Source of the DNA: Sorex araneus
Lineage: Eukaryota; Chordata; Mammalia; Eulipotyphla; Soricidae
Assembly: GCF_027595985.1 (NCBI RefSeq)
Contig: NC_073305.1
Coordinates: 84,808,126 to 84,872,125 of the forward strand
Direction of reading: 5' to 3'
DNA length: 64,000 bases
Shown: positions 23,225-35,515 of the stretch, in pieces
Numbering within the stretch: the first letter of the stretch is position 1
Layout of the letters: each line of letters opens with the position of its first letter
Notes under the pieces: generated by a model
Told to the model about the DNA's origin: nothing
Seen by the model: the letters and a program-made list of their open reading frames with translations, nothing else
Database searches by the model: none
Translations under genes and position numbers: made by a program

Positions 23225-25431
23225 ATTCCACTAACTATCCATTCTAGTTTTGTATAATCATAAATTTGATGTGTGTCCCTTCTTCATCTGGGCATTACTG
23301 AATTTCTGATTATGAATTCAAATTAATTTCTCATTGTCTGCTAACGTTAATAAACATGTTTGACAATCTAGAGCTACTAGTAATTTGTTTATTTAATTCT
23401 CTGAACTATCTTTGAGGTATATGATATTATTTCAAGTTTACAGAGAGAAAAGACAGTTGGGACAGTGGTTTGCATAAATCAGTAATTGATGAATCCATTG
23501 TCCACAGCTTCTTTCATCTCAGCATGAAGTGACACCATATTGCTAGCTTAAACTAACCATGGTAGAATACATACACTAAGGAAATCACACACTTCAATTT
23601 CTTCCCCAAAGACATTTGCTAGACATTTATCAGTGCAACACTGGTCTCAGGACACACAGAAGCAGAATCAGGTCTTACTTGTACCCTAATTATCAGGGCA
23701 TTTCTTATATATCTTATACTGCTTTTTAAAAATCATTTTTAGTAGAAAACAGGGTATACTGTTTTATGAAAAGTTGGGTATACTGAGGGAAAATTGGGAG
23801 GATATTGGAAGCTACTGGATAAAAACCAGACCTATTTCATATTTGTTCACTATTTCCCTGTTAAAATATTCCTTTTTAAAGGTATTTTAAAATTTACTAT
23901 CAACTATCTTGAAATATTTTTCTAATATTTTATGACCAGACACTTTAAAAACTATGATTTTACTGTAATGTTCTCAAAAGTACTACCAGGCATCTGTACT
24001 AAATTTTAATTTGGGATCTAGAAATAATCTCAAATCCAAATGTTTTTCTGCTTCTCTTTGCTATCTCAGAATTCAGTTGCATTTATTATATTCCAAAAAG
24101 TTACACGATTTGCCCAGTGGAAAATAAAGTAGACAGTTCTTAGAATCAATTGGCATGGCATGAAAAGCATTGATGCTGACTCTTTTGGACAAGGAGTTCT
24201 CCACGGTATGTCTTATAGAAGTCAAAATGTGGCGAGAGGCACTACAAAGAGGTGTTTTACATGCTGGCAAGAAATTCTGACAAGTAAAACTTTTTAAAGG
24301 TAATCATAACTCTAATTTTTCAACTTGACAACTGAGAGTCTACATTTTGTAAAGCCTGGGGAGAGAATGACTGAAAATAAATTACTTTTTTCTTGTTGTT
24401 TTTTAAAAAAAAATCTTCCAAGGGGAAAAAGTAGTTTTCACCTTTAAATATCTGCTTCCTTCTTCCCTCTCCCTCTCCTCTCTCCTGTGCAATAGAGCTA
24501 TTCTCCACTTGACAGATATCAACCATATGACAATGCTGTTTTTCATAGCAATGTGCTCTCTTTGTTTCCACTGGAGAGGCCCAGTAGGCACAATTTTGGA
24601 CTTGTTATTAAAGGCAACTAATGTCCCCCAATGATTTTCAAAAACTTCACACCAGTGTGTGACATTTTAAAGCTTTTCCATTTCCTATAATTGAATGCAT
24701 GTGGCAGAGCAAGAGGAAAAACATTTCAGCAGATACAAGAATTAATAAGAATTAATATAATTTATTCCATAGTCTCATAGGATGTGTATAGATTCATACA
24801 TAATTTTGTGAAAGATAAGATTGTGCAAACTATTCAGAACTAAACTTAGACACTGCTGACCCAAGAAAGAGAGTAAATCAAGGAGGGCATTTGATAGGGA
24901 ACAAAGCATCCTATTAATATTCATCTCATATTTAAATTGAGTAAAAATTTTTATCATTGGGACTATGTGCCTTATTGTTATAGTTTCATGGGATGCTGGA
25001 TCAAGTCATTAGTAAAACTCTGTTAGATTTCTGCATAACATAAAAATAACCTTCCCTTCAAAATGTGTTCTTGTATACTGAATGCTGCTTGCAAATTTAC
25101 CAACAACAGCACATGAAATCTTTAAGTAATCATAATTATTATTAATAATAAAATATTAAAAGTAGGGACCTTATGTTATCCTGATAATTATAAACACTAT
25201 TACCCTCTATTTGTGTCTGGATATTACTGATCACAGCAACATTTAAATATACATATTTTAAAAGTAAAAAGCAGTACATTGCTAATATTCACACTAATAA
25301 TCATACTATACAGATATATGTAACTCATTTTTTAAAAAAAACTATATTGCAAATAATCTTTCATTATACTTATCCTTTCCACTAACCATCTATATCACAC
25401 TATTAGTCTTCCCAAGAGCCTTCAAATGTAT
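23225..25431. other. Long unassigned unique sequence
   Basis: No genes, RNA genes or young repeats are recognised. ORFs at 24073-24957 on the minus strand have no motif I know. Confidence 0.5.
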
Positions 25432-25610
25432 AGCTTAAGAGATAACACAGCTGGTAGAGCATTTGCCTTGTGTGGAGCAGACCAGGTTCTATCCTCAGCA
25501 TCACAGATGGTCTCCTGAGAAACATTAGGAGCAATGTTTCTAAGCACAGAGACAGGACTAAGCCCTGAGAGTCGATGGGTGTGTGTGTGGGGGGGTTACA
25601 AAAGTAAAAA
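25432..25610 (+). repeat. Family A SINE, diverged
   Basis: AGAGATAACACAGCTGGTAG (A-box side), CCAGGTTCTATCCTCAGC (B-box), AAGCACAGAGACAGGACTAA, then a short GT/G run and an A-rich tail. Confidence 0.75.
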
Positions 25611-26116
25611 AAGGGCTTTCAAGTGTAAACATTAATGCTAATATTTTTGAAATGTCTGTTTTAACACCCCAAACATATGCCACAAAGTTAACAATTCCAA
25701 GAATCGGTATTTCAAAGCTGACAAATTTTTGTATGTTAGTATAGGATTTTGCATCAAAATAATGTTTCATACATTTTTATCTCAGCTAATATTTTCATTG
25801 AACTTGTAGCCTACTAAGGTTATGAAAACTTCTTTAGTTACCACTGAAACCAAGACAGAGTGAGCCTACTTTTCCAGTGTAAACTTCCATTAAAAATAAA
25901 GAAATTGAGGTAACTGGAAGATAGGTCAGAGTTGAAGATCATACTATTAGCCACTACAGATCCAATTAATGTCAATGGATATTTCCTTTTGTTTGGAGGA
26001 GCTTTCATAGAACCATAATTCTGCTAGCAAATTTTTAAGAAAATCAAATTAAAAACAAAAATTATTGCCAGCCAACTATCAAAAGAAAAAGTGAAAGACC
26101 TATTTTCAGCAGTTTT

Positions 26117-26291
26117 TCATAACAAACAATACAAAATATATTATTTTGATTCTGCTTTGGGACAGGGATTGGGGTTTGGGATGGAAACATCCCAAATATA
26201 GTGGTGGGAAGGTGTAATGGTGGTCGGTCTGGAGTTTGAATATTAAATGTACCAAATGCTGTGAACTACCATATAAAATAAAAAAATTTTC
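26117..26291 (+). repeat. Unnamed retroposon family D, copy 2
   Basis: TCATAACAAACAATACAAAA, GGGACAGGGATTGGGGTTTG, GTGGTGGGAAGGTGTAATGG and an A-rich 3' end. It is collinear with 43361-43558 over its whole length. Confidence 0.7.
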
Positions 26292-28880
26292 AAAAAGATC
26301 TATAGAATCTCACAAATTGTAAGTATACATAGTAAATACAATGTTTTTTTCATTATTTTAATTGAGGTAAACTGGTTTACAATGGTTAAATGTTATTGTT
26401 TTATACTTTCAATACTGCCTGCTTCAGGACCAAATTAATCTTGGTGAATTACTTCCTCACATAAGTTAAGTTGGAATTGATGGCACATTTATTGTTCAGA
26501 ATTCTAAATACCCTTATAATTCATTATATGTCTTTATTCTACTTGCTTTTACTAAACATGTTTATAGACCTTTGCATTTATTTAAAATTTAAATGAATCA
26601 GTCCCATAATTTTCATTACATTTTGTAGATCATTTATGATTTCTGGGTATTTGTGGCTTTAAAAGTTTTTTATATTTGCACTAATTTTCCTTTTTATTTG
26701 ATTACTTCTATGCACTTTTATTCTTGAGTTAAGATTGTTTCATAACACTGCTTTGGGACCAAAGTTTCACACCTCTTCAGATATTTTACTATACTATGAC
26801 CATCAACCAAGTGCCAACATCCAACTCCCACTGTGCATTGAACCCCCCACCACCTGTTTACATGTATTTTACATTTTCTAATTTATTTTTAAAGCCTGCA
26901 TTTCTGAAACACAATTTTAATATAAATAGTAACACATAACTAATACGTACCTAGTTACTTTGCTACTTCTCTTCTTCACTAAATACTCAGAGGGGCAAAA
27001 ATCAGAAGGAACAAAATAAAGAACATTTTCACTAGAGACCCAAGTTACTCTTCTAGCTAGGGACACTCACTAACTACAGAAAGTTCGGGGTGTAGATGAA
27101 CAGAGAGGCTTCTAGTCTCTGAAAGAGCAGAGTTTTCTTCTATATTCAGGAAGAAATCATAGATAATTGTAAATTTTACTTTTTCATATAAACATACTTT
27201 GTATATGCTCTCTCTTTTAGTTGAAAAAAATTCATTTGTATATATTATTGTGTTTGCTCAAGGGAGCAAGAATATAATGAGAACTAAGAACTTTTCATTA
27301 CTTGCAGTCCTAACTTCTGAGCCTCAAATATTCTATATTTTATAAAAGTTACTGCATCTTTTCTAAACACTCAACTGCATCCTCACTTTCACGTTGTGCT
27401 TCATGAAAACAAGGTTTTGCTGAGGCCCCATAGAGTAAGATACAGAAGAAAGGAATGGGGACCAAGCAGGGCTCTTGGACTCTCACCTTTACACCAACCA
27501 GAAATACTTTGCTTCTTCTCTTTCATCTCTGAAGGAGGATTTGCATTAAACCATCCTCACTGCTTCCCTTGGTACTGTTATAATGAACTGACCTGAAAAA
27601 TAAGTGCATTAAGTGGTCATAGAACATAAAGACACTAATTAGTTCACTTGGGGATCAAATTCATGATAACAGATTTATTCATGCTTCTCTCTATCCCCCA
27701 AACTATTCAGATAAAAGAAAAGGGGGGAAATAAATCTATCATATATATGACAATCTTCCAGAACAAACACTGTTAGCTTCAAATATGATCTCGCTGATTC
27801 TGTCACAAGGAAAAATTCTTATCACTAGTAAAGAATAAGTAATAATTGGGTCTCGACCCACAGCAAACAATATTTCACAGCAAAAGTACAGATAGATAAT
27901 GAACAAGCAAATAAATGCCTAATGTCTTTTGTGATCAAAGCAATGTATTGTAATATTATGAGACAGTACACTTTCAACTCAAGAAATATTTCTAAAATTA
28001 TATATGGTAATCCTGGGGAAGGTTATAATCTTTTTTTTTTTCAAACATTGTTGGTGGTAAATCATTGCTAGGGAACTATTTCATGTAAGAATTCTAAAAT
28101 ATACCCTTATATGTTTACTAATATATTCTCTCCACCCCCGCCAATTTTATTGGGCCTCTATTATTTGCAATACTGTTAATGCTGAGCTTTTCTGGTACAT
28201 GTTCCAATACCACTATCCTGTGGTCTCCTTTATCCACACCTCTACTTTCTCTGAAAGGTCAGTTCTGGGGATTAATATGTTTTATTCTATTTCAAGAACC
28301 ACAGAAGTCTCAGATACAATTGGAGGGTATTTCCTGTTTGTTTTTAAGTATATATCCACAGATGGGGCAAGGAAATGTATTCGAGGGTTTTTTTTTTAGT
28401 GATGAATATAACAGGTTTTTTAAAAAATTTTATTTTATAAATAACAGAAGCACAATAACCTTCAGGTGTTTTCTGTATAGTCAGAAGGAAATTGAAAAAT
28501 CAGAAAACTTTCTTAGGCAGACCAGCATGCAATTTAGAATTAAGGGATGTGGCAGGTATACCATTCAGATACATTGAAATTCTTCCAAAAGCAGTTGAGT
28601 ACTAAGTGGTTTCCAGAGTTTTCCTTTTTCCTGTTTTCAAGCTCTCTGGTAGTCTACTCTGTAAACTCTCACTGCCTTGATTTCCCAGAACACCATATCT
28701 CCCCTTTTCCACTCACAGAAACTGAGATCAGTTTGGGCTTCCCAGCTGGGTACAATCTGACCTGAAAAGCCTCTCCAGGTATGACCTCACCTGGAATTCC
28801 TTTCCTTTATTCAAGGCCACTGTCCAGTGCTGCCTATTATCTGATAGCCAAAAAAAAATATTTCTTCACATATTTTCCTA
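26292..28880. other. Long unassigned sequence
   Basis: No supported gene. About 26770-26870 resembles a decayed antisense L1 3' end (CCAACTCCCACTGTGC). The longest ORF (28179-28577, 132 codons, plus) has no recognisable domain and overlaps competing frames. Confidence 0.45.
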
Positions 28881-28995
28881 GTGGTGGTTTACACCTGGCT
28901 CAGGGATCACTTCAAGGAATTGTCAGGTGCAAGGGATGGGACACGGACCAGAACCCAGGCCGATTACATGCAAGACAAGCACCTCACTTCCTGTA

Positions 28996-29060
<65 letters not shown>

Positions 29061-29063
29061 TTT
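28881..29063 (-). repeat. Family A SINE with (TC)n expansion in its head
   Basis: RC body (CACCTGGCTCAGGGATCAC) and B-box region (GAACCCAGGCCGATTACATG) run into a pure (TC)n run (28998-29059) exactly where the RC head normally reads TACTATCTCTCTGGCCC. The short CTCTCT of the head probably seeded it. Confidence 0.75.
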
Positions 29064-29254
29064 CTAGTGTTTGAATGTTTAAAGTGGGAGGTAAGTATTT
29101 ATTATTCCACCATAGCTAACTAAAAGCTAGAAGCAGAACTATATAACAACCTTCACCCTTTAATATGCAAAAGTCCTGCTTCTTGTTTCTAGAATATTTT
29201 CCTAAGTTCTCCTGATTTACTCACTTATATTTCTTTAATTTATAAATGATAATT

Positions 29255-29455
29255 AGCATTTACTAAGCACAATGGTCATATGTTAGTTCTTCTAAACAAT
29301 TATGTAATTTCTTTCTGCCTTCACAACAATCTAAAGAGTTTAATGTAGCTACTAAAGCTTCTTTTTACAGAGTAATGAGATTCAAAGACTAGGAGTCGCA
29401 TTTGACTCAGATTTGAAGCCAGGAAATTTGATTCAAGCTTTGAAGTCCTATTCAC
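29255..29455 (-). repeat. MIR-like ancient SINE, antisense
   Basis: The order of decayed words fits MIR in reverse: GCATTTACTAAGCAC, CCTTCACAACAATC, TTTTTACAGAGTAATGAGAT, and GATTTGAAGCCAGG. Divergence is high. Confidence 0.5.
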
Positions 29456-29730
29456 AATGTTTTCCCTTTTGTCTTGGATGTCAGTTATCCTGGCATGTGT
29501 TTGCTGATCTCTAATTCCATTATATGTGTTTTTAAAATATTTCCCATGAAAATTTAAAATTTCAGAAAAGTGAACTTGATACCCCCCAAAATAAATACCA
29601 AAACCCCCAAATAAGCCACTTTCTGGTCTACATATCCTTTGAGAATTGTCACATTAATATCATCAAGAATATTAAAGACAATCAATAAATGTTGAACGAA
29701 TGAGTAAAGGAGTAATAGCTTGACAAGATT

Positions 29731-30265
29731 CACGATCACAAAGTCCCTTTAATCACCGATTTCTCGGGCGGGCTCAGTAACCTCTCATTTCGTCCTTTCC
29801 CTGAGATCTTACAAGTCTATCTCAACTCAGCCCTCCCAACAATGTCCACTGGGGGCTTTTTCAGGGTCAGGGGAATGAGATCCAGCTTGTTACTGGATTT
29901 AGCATATGAATACACCATGGGAAGCCTGCAAGGCTGTCCCAGGTGGGCAGGAAACTCTCAGAGGATTGCCAGTTTCTCCGAGAGGGAGAAGTAGGCTACA
30001 AGATATCGCTTTTGGGAGCTCACTTTTAAGTCTCTGGATGTTGGCTGTTGATGGGATTCCACACACCTGGGTTCCTCTGCCGGTACCTTCATGCATGAGG
30101 CCTGTCCGAATGTGTGGATAGGGGCCTCCAGCATGGCTGTAGCTGGGTTCCAGTGGTCTTTGGCTGCCGGGAGCTCTGCTCGGGGTGGGGAGGGAAGCTG
30201 GAGCCCACCCCTCCAAGGGGCCCCAGGGAAGACAGCCAGGCATGCGGACAAGAGACTCTCTGCCC
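29731..30265 (-). mobile_element. Family C composite retroposon, short subtype
   Basis: On the plus strand this begins with the RC tail/RTE-like end (ATCACCGATTTCTCGGGCGG), then the C-specific block (TTCAGGGTCAGGGGAATGAG), the body, and ends with the RC 5' module (AGACTCTCTGCC). Like 5282-5817 it lacks the ~125-bp internal segment. ORFs of 70-137 codons across it reflect GC content, not genes. Confidence 0.85.
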
Positions 30266-30283
30266 ACATATACATATGTGTGT

Positions 30284-30293
30284 ATAAAAATAT

Positions 30294-30325
<32 letters not shown>

Positions 30326-30336
30326 TATATATATGT
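30284..30336. repeat. (CA)n/(TA)n microsatellite
   Basis: A compound dinucleotide run immediately beyond the 5' end of the family C element. Confidence 0.9.
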
Positions 30337-30342
30337 TTGTTC

Positions 30343-30397
30343 TGCTGACAATAGAACCCAGAGCCATGCACTCTACCATTTAGCTACATTTCCAGCA
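30343..30397 (-). repeat. ID-like SINE fragment
   Basis: On the minus strand: GTGCTGGAAATGTAGCTAAA, TGGTAGAGTGCATGG, CTCTGGGTTCTATTG. This is the tRNA-Ala-like head without the central loop. Confidence 0.5.
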
Positions 30398-31334
30398 CAA
30401 GATGACAATTCTTTTTTCAAGCTTTTTATTAGAAATTTGCTTTTGTCTTTGAGCTAAGTTAATTAACTACTATTTCCTATATTCCCAAGAAAAATTAGTC
30501 ACAAAAAGTGTTTTAGGTATAAACACAGAGATTAGAAAAGGACTAAATGTTGAGGTCTTGTCCCTTGAAGATTGTCCCTTGAAGATTAGTCTTTATACCC
30601 TAACATAGCTCTGAAACTCAAGAGGAATGGAATTGGAGAAGGACTTGAAAAGAGAAGAGAAAGTATCAAAAGTGAGTGAGGAGGTGTTGAATAGATAATT
30701 ATTTTGTCATTTTGCATGGGCTGGATTGACTGTTGAAAAAGAGCCAGTTATTCCATCCTTATAAAATCCCAAATTCAAAATCCATGAGGTTTAAAGCTGA
30801 AAGTCACTTTGCTTATTAGGCACTGGTACGTGGTATTCTAACAGTATAAAAAGTCAGTTAATAACATCGCATCTTAGTGACAGAGAAAATTAATATTCTT
30901 TGGGGAATTCATAATCTTTTCTATGATGAGAGAGAACACAGAATGAGTAAACATATTCAAACCTGGCTATATTTCATATTTATATTAGGCTGTTGAGATA
31001 ATAGTTTCTTATTTCTGTCTTTTTCCTTCTTACCCAGAGTGCTAAAGCAAAAGGGATGGATGACATTTGAGCATTATGTTCCAAAGTTCAGCAAAAAGAA
31101 ACCAGATATAAAAGAGGGCAAATAAAAATGGGAAAAATTTATCTGTGGTATTAAAGTTGAGGATGAGTGCCTTCTGTGGTAGTGACATGAATAAAGACAA
31201 GGAAAGAGTCTGGACACCTGGAAATACTTTGTGGCTTGCTATGGATATGGATGATAGTTGCATGAGTAGAATTCAGTTTCTGAAAATTCATTGACCTATC
31301 CTTTTATGACACACATAATGCAGTTAGTTGCATT
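30398..31334. other. Unassigned sequence
   Basis: No feature recognised. CCCTTGAAGATTGT is tandemly repeated near 30562-30588. Confidence 0.45.
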
Positions 31335-31660
31335 ATTGTATTAAAGCCATACTTGGTGGTATTCAGGGTTCTGTGATCATGGGTCATTCTTTTTTAAAAA
31401 ATTTTATTTTATTTTATTTTATTTATTTATTTAATTATTTAATTTTATGAATCACTGTGAGATAGTTAAAAGTTTTCATGTTTGGGTTATAATCACACAA
31501 TAATCAAACACCCATCCCTCCACCAGTGCACATTCCCCACCACTAATATCCCCACCACTAATATTTTGAAGGTGCCCGGGGGACCATATACAGTGCTGGT
31601 GAATGTGCTGGTGAATGAACTGTGAGTGCTTAACCCCTGTACTATCTCTCCAGCTCTTTG
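31335..31660 (-). repeat. Family A SINE split by an antisense L1 3' end
   Basis: RC SINE body (ACTTGGTGGTATTCAGGG) at 31348-31390 is interrupted by an antisense L1 terminus (about 31391-31565: T/A-rich run, TGAATCACTGTGAGATAG, CATCCCTCCACCAGTGCAC). The SINE then resumes (GGGGGACCATATACAG...CTGTACTATCTCTCCAGC) to 31658. Confidence 0.7.
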
Positions 31661-31687
31661 ATTCATGACTCTGTATGTGCAGTATTG

Positions 31688-31893
31688 GAGCAGTGTTTCC
31701 CAAAGTGGGCAATCCTTCCACACCACAGGACACACTGGAATGATCCATCGAGTGCTATCAAAGCCTCAGGTGAATTGGAGGGAACTTTCGGTTCATTTGT
31801 TTAAAGAAGGCAGATTTCCAATGGTACACCATAACGCATCTGTCTGAAAATGAAATCACTGGCATAATCCATTTGGGAGCTTCTTTTCCACCA
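31688..31893. mobile_element. Possible decayed hAT-type DNA transposon
   Basis: CAGTGTTTCCCAAAGTGGG at 31692-31710 resembles the terminal repeat of mammalian hAT (MER/Charlie-like) elements. A weak inverse counterpart (CATTTGGGAGC) lies near 31870. The interior fits from memory only. Confidence 0.3.
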
Positions 31894-32785
31894 TTATGTG
31901 GTTTTGAAATATAGCACTAAGGTTGGCAATGAATTAGGCTTAATTCAGAGCACCTGGCAATGGGAAAGAAACAATTCAAATATCAAAAAGTGGGTTAAAC
32001 TGACTGGTAGTGTTGAGAGCCGTGGGAGTGGTGCTTTCTTTTGTTTTGTTTCCCAGCATAATCTAGAGCTGGAGAAATTGCACTGTGGTCCCCTTTATTG
32101 GGCTCCAGTGCCACCATCGGGTCAAGCAGTTCCCAGAGGCATATTCTCTGGGGCTCAAGTGGGTTCTGTTTTCACTCACTCTGTTGATAAAATTTCACAG
32201 CCTAGGACACAAAGAGTCTTCAAGTGAATGATAACTTCAGCAAATGCTTCATCTTTTATTCCTTCTTTTCCCATTTGCTTACAGTCAGACATATCCTAAA
32301 GGTATGTGAACTTTCCTTTACAGAGCATTTACTCTGTGTCATAGAGCACAGTCCCTTGATATGAGAAAAGAATAACTAACTTATTTATTAGAATTTGAAG
32401 GAAACTTGACAGCTATTTGAAACTTGATTGTAAATGCTACTGAATTATGACTAGTTTTTATTTCTTTTTAGTAACGAGCCTCATCATACCAATGTATATA
32501 CATTTAACATATGTGCCTGTATGTATATATGACACTTATACAGTATATAGTGCATACTGTTTAGCATATATTGGCTAAGTAGTAACAATGGAGCAGTTAA
32601 AATATCTTCTCTAATACCAATTATACAGTATTATACAGTAGTTTCTTTCCTTAAAATTTGTCCCCTCAGCATAGGAATCCTTGAAGATACAATGATAATT
32701 TTATAATATTTTTATATGACTAATATCCTAAGATAATATATACAAATGTGCATATAAATTTTAGACATAGATAAAATTATAACAG
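31894..32785. other. Unassigned sequence
   Basis: The ORF at 31898-32227 (109 codons, plus) has no recognisable motif. No repeat is identified. Confidence 0.4.
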
Positions 32786-32880
32786 TTATCATTGGTGAAG
32801 GGATTAATGCTGGAATTTTATACACCTGAAATGTAATCATGAATAACTGTGCAATTCATGGTGATTCAATAACATATTTT
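32786..32880 (+). mobile_element. Short L1 3' terminus
   Basis: ATTGGTGAAGGGATTAATGC, CCTGAAATGTAATCATGAAT and GGTGATTCAATAACA match the last ~90 bases of local L1 3' UTRs. Confidence 0.55.
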
Positions 32881-33904
32881 AGTCAAAAAGTCCTTATGTA
32901 GTTAATAGATGACATGTAGATGATAACTATCTAGAGTTGCTATTTATTTGTCAAGTTACATAGACACTAGGCAACAGCTCTTTGAGTATATTCCAGTAAA
33001 GAATGATTAATTTAATTTTCTTTAGAAGTATGCATGCTGTACAGTCAAATAATGGAGAATTTATCTATATTTACCTGTGTGTACATACATATACATAGGT
33101 TTATACTTTTTAAAAAATAGTTTAAAAGGGTAGTGTACCATTTTATTCAATATTTGACTGGGAAGGACATAAATATAGCTGTCACTTACAATTTCAACCT
33201 TCTCCAGAACCTCGCTGGCACATGTGGAAGCCATCAAAACTTATTACAGGCCTACTGTAAGCGTCAAAGAAACTTGTTTTCTACACTGCACAGAAGACAA
33301 CTCCCATTTCATAGTCTCATCATTTTCTATTATGTGTCATCCCATAATGCATGGCCTAGTTTTCCTTTTCTTATCGCTCTAAAACCCATTCCTTTCTGAC
33401 ATGGTTAAGCCCACAGATTTGCTCATTCCTCTGATTCTCTAGTGCCGTTGAAGTTTAGTGTTTGGCAACACCAAGATGACTAGAAACTAACAAAATGCCT
33501 ATATGGTAGGATTCAATTAAAAAGGATGCCCAATGAAAATTAATTAAATTATCAAGTTTCCTCATTTCACAATTAAGGACTTATCTGGTGAAAGTCTTAC
33601 TGACTTTCAGTAACCTAGCAGATCTTGAATGCCATATCTCCTCAGTATTGTGTGGTTGTTTAGGTCTAGCCAAAAGTTTTTTCTGCTCTGATTAGTTTTT
33701 ACTGCTTCTTTGCTTTAATCATTTATTATATTACTTAACTGAAACTGATACAATTTTATATTCTCATTTATTACCTTGTAAACAATAAATTACCTCAAAT
33801 TTTACAATTTTATGTATTACCTCTAGTGTTACAGATTTTAAACTATGTTTTATATGGTTAAACTATATTTACATATCTATGCTAGGATGGGAATGCTTTA
33901 GGAG

Positions 33905-33985
33905 GAGGCAAGGATGTGGACTAAGTGGTAAAAATCATGAATTGCCTGTGCGAGGCTCTGGGCTCGTCCCCGGCACTGCATGGTT
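33905..33985 (+). repeat. ID-like SINE (tRNA-Ala type)
   Basis: GGATGTGGACTAAGTGGTAA (A-box side), TTGCCTGTGCGAGGCTCTGG, then GGCTCGTCCCCGGCACTGCA (B-box and 3' end). The order follows the tRNA-Ala-derived ID consensus and not the common local head. Confidence 0.65.
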
Positions 33986-34288
33986 TTCATGAACCCTGCT
34001 AGGTATGTCTGTTCTACAGAAGAATGCTTCCGGTTTTTGTATGTGTGCACACACATGTGCGTACACACCACATGTGTGATCACTCGATAATATTGAACTT
34101 TATAATAGAATCATTTAAACAGTTCTTCCAGACATCTTTGTGTAATCTAAGAAAAATCTTTTACCAAAGTCAGATACTATCCAGCAGTGTATTATCAGTT
34201 TTAATAGTTTTGATTGCTAAGTTGTATATTTATATAACATACATATACACACATACAGCATTAAATAGTCTAATTTATTGTTACCCTT

Positions 34289-34563
34289 CATCAAAATGAC
34301 TGTCATTGTCATCCTGTTGCTCATTGATTTGCTTGAGCGGGCACCAGTAACGTCTCCAGTGTGAGACTTGTTGTTACTGTTTTTGGCAAATCGAATACAT
34401 CATGGGTAGCTTGCCAGGCTCTGCCGTGCAGGCGACATACTCTCAGTAGCTTGCCAGGCTCTTCGAGAGGGGCGGAGGAATCGAACCCCAGTCAGCTGCA
34501 TGAAAGGCATGCAAGGTGAATGCCCTACCCTCTGCGCTATTTCTCCAGCCCATCAAAAGGACT
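34289..34563 (-). repeat. Family B SINE with 13-bp target-site duplication
   Basis: The element (34302-34550) is flanked by CATCAAAATGACT (34289-34301) and CATCAAAAGGACT (34551-34563), 12 of 13 identical. The tRNA-like head carries a small repeat (GGCATGCAAGG after GCATGAAA). Confidence 0.9.
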
Positions 34564-35087
34564 AGCAAACGTTAAAATATTACCAGAGTTGATAACAGCA
34601 TTAAAATTGGCACATATATTTGTAAGGTTCTAGCCATATATTGCAAGACTACTAAATGTGGGCACACATAACTTTATCATAAAAATACACAAAAATATCT
34701 AGAGAATATTCATGCTTCTCCATGACCAGGTTTGATAATACCTATTTGGGCAGCTGGAAATCCCTTTTCATTGTTCCCTGTATGTTATTATACAACATGT
34801 CCTTCCTAAGAGTAATGGTGCCAGTAAGCTTCCTTGTTATTATAGCTAAACATTTGTTTGGCCCAACAAAAGGTTTACCAAAATAGAAATAAATAAATAA
34901 AGCCAAACACGAAAGTTTTCAAATTTCCAAACTATAGTTATATCATCCGTGTAAGAAAAGATAATAATGAGGATGCCATGATGCCTGATGCCCTCACTGC
35001 AGCTGAGGCTTCTAGAGTCACGTGGAAGGCAATGAACATGTACAACAGCGTTCTGACCCACCTCCTCCTTTGTAGCAATTAGAACAA

Positions 35088-35285
35088 AGCCTAGAGAGAT
35101 AGTTCCAGAATGAAAGCGCTTGCCTTACATAAAAACAGTCCCAGTTCAATCTCTGACACTCCATATGGTCCCTGAGCACCTCCAGGAGGACTCCCTGAGC
35201 ACAGAGCAGAGAGTGAGCCCTGAGCACTCCTGGGTACAGTCAGAGAACTGAGAAAGAAAAGGAAAAAAGGAAAAAAAAAGAAGAA
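35088..35285 (+). repeat. Family A SINE
   Basis: CCTAGAGAGATAGTTCCAG head, CCCAGTTCAATCTCTGACAC (B-box), CATATGGTCCCTGAGCACC, GAGCACAGAGCAGAGAGTGA, then an A/G-rich tail. Confidence 0.8.
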
Positions 35286-35340
35286 AAGAAGTCATCAGAT
35301 AAATAACAATCAAATAGGTTTTTAAAACTCAAAATCCTCT

Positions 35341-35515
35341 GGGGCTGGAGAGACAGTACACCAGGTAGGACAATTGCCTTTCACGCAGCCAATCCAGGTT
35401 CAATAACTTGGCATCTCATATGGTTGCTTGAACACTGCCAGGAGTGACTGCTGAATGCACAGTAAGGAGTAACCCCTTGAGTATTGCTGGGTATATCCAA
35501 CAGCAACAACAACAA
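35341..35515 (+). repeat. Family A SINE
   Basis: TGGGGCTGGAGAGACAGTAC head, CCAGGTTCAATAACTTGGC (B-box), AACACTGCCAGGAGTGACTG, and a CAACAACAACAA tail. It is a second copy in the same orientation, 55 bp after the previous one. Confidence 0.85.

Noticed and set aside
28179-28577. 132-codon ORF
   Set aside because: No domain, no splice context I could support, AT-rich composition and overlapping frames.
29899-30379. Several 85-137-codon ORFs on both strands
   Set aside because: They lie in a family C retroposon whose GC-rich module lacks stops; the same ORFs recur in other copies.
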